This document shows positions 58,301-64,000 of a DNA stretch of 64,000 bases, piece by piece (the stretch's first letter is position 1; every line of letters starts with the position of its first letter). Source of the stretch: Chaenocephalus aceratus (taxonomy: Eukaryota > Chordata > Actinopteri > Perciformes > Channichthyidae); the NCBI GenBank assembly GCA_023974075.1, contig CM043800.1:27062952-27126951 (forward strand). Reading direction: 5' to 3'. The notes under the pieces were generated by a model. That model saw only the letters and a program-made list of their open reading frames with translations. It did not search any database and was not told the origin of the DNA. The position numbers and the translations under genes are program-made.

Positions 58301-61096
58301 GATGGAGGCTTAGTTAAGATTAGACTGGGAGATGATTATTGACCATTTCTGCTTCATTAAGTTGGAAATATTGTCTCCTGTTTCTATTTCCATGTCAAAT
58401 CCTCCCTCAGTTAATCAAGCCAAGCTTAAATTAAAGAAAAATACATGCCAGCATGCATAAAAGGTGTGTGAAAAAAGAAAGCAGAGAAGGGTGAATAGAT
58501 CTCTTACATGTTGAAGACTTACATTGAACCCCACACCTCCTCTCTTACAGCACAGGCAGGTCAGGAGCAGCAGGACAAAAGAGACGAGCCCCGAGCAAGA
58601 GATGAGGATGACGACGTAGGGAGGAGGAGAGAGGGAGGCAGCCCTGGTCTGAGAAACTGAGTGAGAGAAAGGGAGAACATACAAGAGAGGAAAGGATTTA
58701 ACACAGAAATATATGGGTGGCAGATTGTTAGGTCTGAGTCAGTGAGAAGGAAAGAGAGAATTCACAGAATCAGAAAGGTGTAACATCTTGGTACACAGGT
58801 GTTTTGTTAAGAGGGAAACCATTGGAGCGTTTCTTAGTGGCAGGTTTGGGGACACAGTGGAGAACCCCAATGGACAGCTTGCTTTAGGGATTTGGAGGGA
58901 GAAAGCAGGAAAACAAACTAAGTTGAGGATAAAAAACGAATCGTCTGCATCAGTAAAAGAAAATAGAGACTGGAGTTAAAGTTTTAAAGTGGGATAATAT
59001 ACCATTCCAGTAAGGAAAAAAAGCACGGGGGAAAAGGGAAATATCAGAAATGGCATTCCACTCAGGAAACACAGTTAAGAAGCAGGGAGGGGTGGCTGGT
59101 TGTCATTTAGGTAAAAAGGAGCGCTAATTGGGAAGGGTTGGAAACTGGAAAAATGTTACTGAAATCAGGAAGGTTTACTACTCAGGTAAGAGAGGGAGGG
59201 ATCGGGACATTTTGATATTTGTACCTCAACGTGGTTGATTGAGAGAAGTGAACCATCTGTAGAAAAGAAAAGGGGCAGGGCAGTGTGGTTAAATACCCTT
59301 CAGGTATTGTCTATAGTTTCCATATTAATACTGTAGCCAAAATACGTCAAACATTATATCAGTAGAGGAACAATGTAACCTTGAAACAGTCAGAAGCTGT
59401 CCAACTCACACTTAACACATTGAAGGACACATTATAAACATTAATATTCAAACCATATCTCAGCCTATCTTTTCTGTGTAAACAAAGCAGCATTTTAGAC
59501 ATTAAATGACATAATATTAGCAAGGCAGTTATAGGAAATGTTAACCCCTGTACTCTCCTAATAAACTTTTAGAACTGTATTCTACAATATATTACATGTA
59601 TATTATTATTATTATTATGTATATTACAATAACTTACTTACACTTTTAATTGTTATTATCCGAACAACAAGCTCTATTACTAATCTATCTAAAATAACTA
59701 TACGCATGTGAAATAAAAACCTATTTTAGGTAAAAAATATATATAATTCAAGGGGTTACAATTTTGAAATATTTTCTTGAAATGTATGACTTGGCTAATG
59801 TTTTACAAGTCACTGCACTGTCTTAAAATATCCCAAATTCATTCTCCATGTCACTCACAGAAATCCAAAAATAGATTCATTCACAAGGTCTTGATATTGT
59901 AAACACTGCATACATACATTTCAAAGTATAATGAATAATTAACCAACTTAATAAATATTGTAACAAAAGGATCAGCATTCTACTAAAAACACAACTGATG
60001 CATTTTTTCCCCAAGATACATTTGTGGGCCGCATTTCAAGTAACACTTTTAGCACATCTTGTTTTTTTGTCTTTTTCTTGTTCATAGAAAAGTTGCAACA
60101 TAACAGGATTGTACTTGTTTTACACATCCTGCGCAACAGTGAGTAAAGATGTGACCAGAATATAAAACCACATTTGTACAAAAGTGTGGGCTCATCAATG
60201 ATCAAATCTGATGCAAATTCAAATAAATGTTATAAATACTCTGGATTCCACAGCTAATTTGTGATCATTGTACATGCAAAACAGGGGTTATAGGAAAACT
60301 GAAAGACCCCTTTAGGTAATGTGGCCCCATAAACATGCACCACAAACATAAGTGATGGCTCCAATCCTGATGATGCACAATTCCTGTGCAGGGCTATTCT
60401 TTCATCTTTCCCTAGACAGGCTTCCAGACAGACACTGCATATAAATAGGAACCTAACACGGGGCCTTTTCCACCAGCCCCGGTGCCAGGAGCTCTTATCA
60501 AAACAATACACCACAACACAATGACTGCACATTACACAAACACACTGCCTGATCTTGGGGGGATGAAGGCATATTCATATAGAGAAAATAAAGATGCCAA
60601 CAGTAGGTAATAGGCTAAATAATCTCCGGTGCAAAGCAGAGGCTATTTATAGACTAAATATATCGCACTGACCAACGTTTTTGGCTATTCATACAGAATA
60701 TGCTGTTTTTAAATGGCATCGGTGTGAGGCCCGACATCGAAACACCCCCCCCCTAATATTTTCATCCCTGCATGCAAATATGGTACCCTACCCATCACCA
60801 AACCAGGCTCGCTTCTGTTTTGATTAAGCCAGCCACGTACACTACAATAATAATTCTCATTATGTCTCACTGATAACACAGCCAGTAGAGGCCTTTTGAT
60901 TACTGACTATACATCCCCCCTCTCTGCTCCTTTCTCCAGCATCCCTGACAGGTTTTCAACCCCCCTCCTCCTCCTCCTCTCCTCCTCCTCCTCTCCTCCG
61001 CTCACCTTCCCTCTGCGGGGCTCCGAGGGCTCTCTCCGGGCTAAGATACGACATGGTCCCCGCCAGCGCCACCATCACCCAGCAGTGTGGCCGCAT
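41464..61096 (-). CDS. lmtk3: Lemur tail (tyrosine) kinase 3, about 2740 aa
   Basis: Membrane-anchored neuronal kinase of the AATK/LMTK family. Exons, minus strand: 61096-61006, 58656-58523, 58129-57982, 56214-56141, 56004-55886, 55113-55026, 53782-53634, 53396-53312, 53152-53031, 52618-52469, 52373-46160, 46046-45883, 45207-45074, 44315-43981, 43892-43808, 41594-41464. Phases agree, giving 2741 codons with stop. Order: signal peptide-like N-terminus; membrane segment at about 44-67 ([20 protein letters not shown] then CCKRG); kinase at about 135-405 with [23 protein letters not shown] and DYG; then a long acidic, proline-rich tail. A PP1-docking-like [15 protein letters not shown] and a final SRFTVSPA follow. 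The membrane segment and an end just after SRFTVSPA fit LMTK3 rather than AATK, as do the 19q13-type neighbours. The known family is about 1400-1500 aa, so this tail is far larger. A small exon between 43808 and 41594 may have been missed. Confidence 0.9.
42990..43575 (+). mobile_element. Decayed LINE 3' fragment in an lmtk3 intron
   Basis: The plus strand shows the same C-terminal ORF2 signature as the other two LINE copies, broken by frameshifts: [18 protein letters not shown], then [20 protein letters not shown], then a [15 protein letters not shown] piece in another frame. It ends in an ATT-repeat tail at about 43558-43575. Older than the other two copies, judging by its disruption. Confidence 0.7.
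44385..44644. mobile_element. Short MITE with CTTTAAAGGGGCCCTATTAT-like ends
   Basis: About 260 bp in an lmtk3 intron. The left end (TTAAAGGGGCCCTATTAT) matches the inverted right end (TTGAAGCGGTCCTAGTAT) with several mismatches. The ends resemble those of the TTAA-bounded element in the cnot3 intron, so a related piggyBac-like family is likely. One TTAA is mutated. Confidence 0.55.
46160..52373 (-). other. lmtk3: Giant 6214-base coding exon of lmtk3
   Basis: One uninterrupted exon encodes about residues 387-2458: the last kinase helix ([13 protein letters not shown]), the [20 protein letters not shown] block conserved in the LMTK family, [20 protein letters not shown], and then about 1900 mostly disordered, Glu/Asp/Ser-rich residues. 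Splice sites are an acceptor at 52375-52374 and a donor at 46159-46158. The tail contains the repeated arginine-rich/FLTEI module, the Glu-Thr microsatellite and two FPSPPPS boxes listed under findings. Antisense open frames across this exon are composition shadows. Confidence 0.9.
48091..48158 (-). repeat. Coding hexanucleotide repeat (Glu-Thr)n in lmtk3
   Basis: About eleven tandem copies of TCTCCG/GAGACG encode alternating Glu and Thr on the lmtk3 strand. The repeat is nearly perfect, so its length probably varies between individuals. Confidence 0.95.
53822..54016 (+). repeat. SINE-like dispersed repeat, copy 2
   Basis: Second copy of the element at 37045-37215, sharing "gcttttatccaaagcgactt", "ccccacaggagcaatttgg" and "gtggggtttgaacctgtg". 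It lies in an lmtk3 intron, just outside the acceptor at 53783-53784. Confidence 0.65.
55158..55470. repeat. Long interrupted GATA microsatellite
   Basis: About 310 bases of GATA tetramers with GACA, AATA and AAGA interruptions, in the lmtk3 intron just upstream of exon 55113-55026. It produces a spurious long open frame of Ile/Tyr/Leu/Ser on the minus strand. Confidence 0.95.
56807..57501. mobile_element. hAT-type non-autonomous element with 8 bp target duplication
   Basis: A 695 bp element in an lmtk3 intron. It starts CAGTGGCGTAGCCAGG and ends GCTACGCCACTG, an inverted match. ATGTCAAC flanks it on both sides (56799-56806 and 57502-57509), the 8 bp duplication of hAT transposition. Internal subterminal words such as GTGGGTGGGCC occur near both ends. 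No transposase frame. Confidence 0.85.
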
Positions 61097-61480
61097 CGTC
61101 GCCGCGTCCGGAGCAACAACACCATCCGAGCGACGCTGCTGGCTGTCGGTGTCCTCCTCTCCCCCGCCACGGTCTGTACCGTCTCCGGGCTCACGCTGTC
61201 TGTGTGTCTCCCCCCCTCTTTTCTCCTAATAATAAAGAAGCGTCTCCTTGCCTTCCTTGTTGTGCTCTCCCCCTCCTTTTCCTCTTCTCTCGCCTCCTCC
61301 CCCCTGCTTTAATCCGCAATTAAACACGGTGCTCTATTGTGCATCCTCGGTCCACGTTACTCCGCGCATCTCTGCTGAAAACAACCACCCGTTACAAACA
61401 CACGCGTATATATAACATTTCTTTCTCCCCCCCTTTGCTTCAGTGGTGGAGGGGTGTCTGTATTTTTCTCCTCCGCCAGC
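61097..61480 (-). promoter_or_regulatory. lmtk3: lmtk3 promoter and leader
   Basis: The stretch upstream of the lmtk3 start codon (61096-61094) is rich in C, G and CpG at its downstream end, with pyrimidine-rich runs on the plus strand. The start ATG is the first in its frame that leads into a hydrophobic signal-like segment. The exact transcription start is unknown. Confidence 0.45.
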
Positions 61481-62906
61481 CTACGTCAGACACACACGGC
61501 GCGCATTGTCATGGTCCAGCTCCTATACCCAGAGAAGAAGAAAATACATCTGTGATAATATTCCCACTGGGAGGCAATGTAGTGTGTGTGTGTGTGTGTG
61601 GTTTTATTGATTGCATATTGAATTTTGTATCTTTTAAATATCACTTCAGTATTCATATGAGGTCTTTGGGGTGCCACTTGCTTTGTCTATTACTGATAAA
61701 TAGTAACAATAATGATTTTAATAATACAATTGACTGCACCTCTTCTTTATTTTTTTGTTTTTATTTGCTATTGCACAAACATACGACTGCATTAAGTCCA
61801 GAAAATGAAAAAAACGTTTTTACTGAGTTATTAAATGCTAAACAATTTATTTTATCTGTACCGATATGTGCTATATGATCTCACATAGAGCTGTCTAAAA
61901 AGTATGTTTAATAATGTCTTAATCTGATGAATATTTGGTCTGAAAACAGATACATATGTCAATTTTAAACTCCTGGAGCCCAGTGTGATATCTTGAAATG
62001 GTTTGCTTTATTGGACCAACAGTCCAAAACCCTAAGAATTGTGCTTGAAGTAACACAATGGATGTTAATTAAGATTTTCCATTTTCTACTTCACTAATTG
62101 GTTAAACGACTAATTGTTTCAGCTCTTCTGTTTACAGTTTAATTTATTCACCAATTGACCAGTTTATTCAGTTTGTGCTGATTTTGGAATATCTTACAAC
62201 ATCTTTAATGTTAGCAACAGTATACATCTTTTTAACAGTTGTCCGCTGTGTTTTCTTTGCCAAGAGCTGTGCTGTAAGCCCCCTGTGAGGACAACCATCT
62301 GCCCTGCTGTCGGGATCATGAGTGAAACGCTGCAGGGGAGAAAGATAACTGTAACCGAACCTCTGATTTACTGGGTGAACAATAATAAATAACAAATGGC
62401 CTCTTCGTTAGCTTACTGGCAATACAAATACAAGGTTATAGGTGTTCTTAAGTAGTTTACACACCTCCACAGTGAACAAATAATCCAAATACAGTGACAA
62501 GTCTTGACCATTTGAAATTAATTAGGAGCACATCTAACAACAATGTATTTTCACTAAAACCAACCATTTAATACACTTCCACCTAAACCGTACTCACATG
62601 AAAACTCTTTTGCAAACATGATACCGTTTAGATGGAAGAAATGTAACTGTGAGGTGTTAGAGTATACTAGTGGATAAACAAGGTTATACTGCAAGAGTAT
62701 CTTTTGATATATTTTTACCTCGACCCCCATTTAGTTCAATTCATCCAGACTATTCTCTGTTTTTGTAATTTCTTATTTACTGTGGAGGCATGCAAAAACA
62801 TGACATCACTTTTGACAATTTCATCATTTGGAAAAACATACTGGTCACATTACTCCACTAACCATTCATCATAGTTCACACTCCTTAGACGACCAATAAA
62901 GATAGT
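61481..62906. other. Intergenic stretch between lmtk3 and leng1
   Basis: AT-rich, with a short TG microsatellite at about 61580-61600. It should contain the 3' UTR of leng1 at its right end. I see no further gene. Confidence 0.5.
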
Positions 62907-63911
62907 TCATGATTTTAATATTTCATCTCTCCAGCTGTCTCGATCTCGCCTTTGACGCTTTCTGGCCAGTTCAGGGAAGTATGCACTGTTGTACGGCATC
63001 TCCCTCTCCATCGTCTCCCTCCCCGGCTCCTTCCTTTTGCCGTTCCTCTGGTCGAGCAGCGCCTGGGTTCTCCTCCTTTCTTCAGCCTCCCTCTGTAAAC
63101 GCTCAGCACGCAACCTTTCTATGGAGCTGCAAAATACAGGATATACAAATGTTTTATGTCTCTCCAGGGAGATTTACAACATCATCACATTTTATTCATT
63201 TCATGACATTTACAACCTTACAAACTAATTCATTTTTAGGGAAACTGTCTCCCTGTACAAAGCCAGGCTAGCAGTTTAGCTTGATTCCAGTTTTTAAGCT
63301 AACTGCTAGATTTAGCTAAATGTTCAGCGTAGCTCATGGTACAGTCTCGAGAGCGGTATCAATCTTGTCATTTCGATCTCACAAAGTAAGCAAATAAGTG
63401 GAATATCCGCAACGTTAAACTATCCGTGTAAAACTGAAGAACTAAACGGCAAAAACGGAAAAATCATGCAGACTATGCCTGACCATTCTGAGATGCTGGA
63501 AATCAATCTTCTAAATTATATCAGATGCTCCACTATTAAATATTAGTAATTATATAATACAAATATGAGCGACAAGCGTAATTTATCTTCTTACCTCTCT
63601 CCACTGCTCCTCCTGTCCCCTTTGTCTCTCCTTTCATTTTTCTTGTTGTTTTTGTTGTGTTTTCTGTCCTTCACAGCCAGTGCTTTCTTCATATCTTTCA
63701 ACGGATCTAAACTGTCTTTCAATCTGCGATCTCTCTTTTCTTTCTCCTCTTCACTCAGTCCCTTTTTCTTTTCTTTATCTTTCTTCTGTTCTTTTTCTTT
63801 TTCTCTCTCTTCTTCTTTTTCTTTGGCGGTTTTCATGTACCACGGAGTGACCTCAGTCCCTGGTTGGGGTCCCAGAGATACCAGCAAGCCGATGGCGCGT
63901 TCCTGCTTCTC
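62907..63911 (-). CDS. leng1: Leukocyte receptor cluster member 1 homologue, partial (C-terminal 178 aa)
   Basis: Conserved nuclear/spliceosome-associated protein of unclear function. Two exons are visible on the minus strand: 63911-63595 and 63126-62907; the N-terminal part lies beyond the window edge. Matching blocks are EKQERAIGLLVSLGPQPGT, TPWYMK, a highly charged Lys/Glu region, LDPLKDMKKAL, RLRAERLQREAEERRRTQAL, and a C-terminal YNSAYFPELARKRQRR, which corresponds to YNSQFNPQLARR in human LENG1. The protein ends DEILKS. Human LENG1 lies in the same 19q13.42 cluster as CNOT3 and PRPF31, which supports the call. Confidence 0.88.
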
Positions 63912-64000
63912 CTGAAAAATAAAAGAAACAAAGAAAACCAGAAGAAATCAAAGTTTGTAGTGAAAAGATGCCAAAAGAAGATTTATTGTATTGTAAATGT

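Noticed and set aside
41464..61096. Identification of the kinase gene as aatk (LMTK1) instead of lmtk3
   Set aside because: AATK has a longer C-terminal end beyond SRFTVSPAP with an SRFSITHVSD block that is absent here, and the neighbours are 19q13-type genes. A tree would settle it.
60896..61320. Plus-strand frames at the lmtk3 first exon
   Set aside because: Proline/serine-rich shadows of CT-rich promoter DNA; the minus strand carries the real start codon and donor.

Overview
The window is nuclear DNA from a vertebrate, almost certainly a ray-finned (teleost) fish. All genes have many short exons with GT-AG introns. The introns hold fish-type L2/Rex-like LINE fragments, piggyBac- and hAT-like MITEs and SINE-like repeats. 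The proteins are clear orthologues of human genes, and gene density is high. No rRNA, tRNA, CRISPR, prokaryotic or viral genes were seen. All exon boundaries were built by hand from splice consensus, reading frame and remembered family sequences. No alignment was run, so they are models.

Layout, left to right: (1) about 0.9-9.8 kb, plus strand: a BAIAP2/IRSp53-family gene (I-BAR plus SH3, 14 coding exons, 666 aa). (2) 12.8-14.0 kb, minus: ndufa3 (complex I accessory subunit, 83 aa), head to head with (3) 14.0-18.3 kb, plus: tfpt (INO80 subunit, 199 aa). A ZNF143-like motif lies in the shared promoter. (4) 18.7-31.0 kb, plus: cnot3 (CCR4-NOT subunit, about 901 aa), with a transposon-filled 4 kb intron. 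(5) 32.0-40.0 kb, minus: prpf31 (U4 snRNP splicing factor, 508 aa), whose introns hold four transposon insertions. (6) 41.4-61.1 kb, minus: lmtk3 (lemur tail kinase 3, about 2740 aa), with one 6.2 kb coding exon. (7) 62.9 kb to the end, minus: the C-terminal part of leng1.

ndufa3, tfpt, cnot3, prpf31 and leng1 are the genes that cluster on human 19q13.42, and LMTK3 is on human 19q13.33. The window is therefore a compact, locally inverted fish version of that region. The genes share conserved linkage, not a pathway: RNA metabolism (cnot3, prpf31), chromatin remodelling (tfpt), respiration (ndufa3), membrane/actin shaping (the BAIAP2 gene) and neuronal kinase signalling (lmtk3).

I did not find a clearly new biological system. 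The most interesting points are: a BAIAP2-family gene linked convergently to lmtk3, a pairing known beside AATK and LMTK2 in human but absent beside human LMTK3; loss of the Cdc42-binding CRIB/proline segment and a glycine-rich SH3 insertion in that gene; a nearly doubled Lmtk3 with a repeated arginine-rich/FLTEI module; and several cleanly bounded transposon copies with readable target-site duplications.
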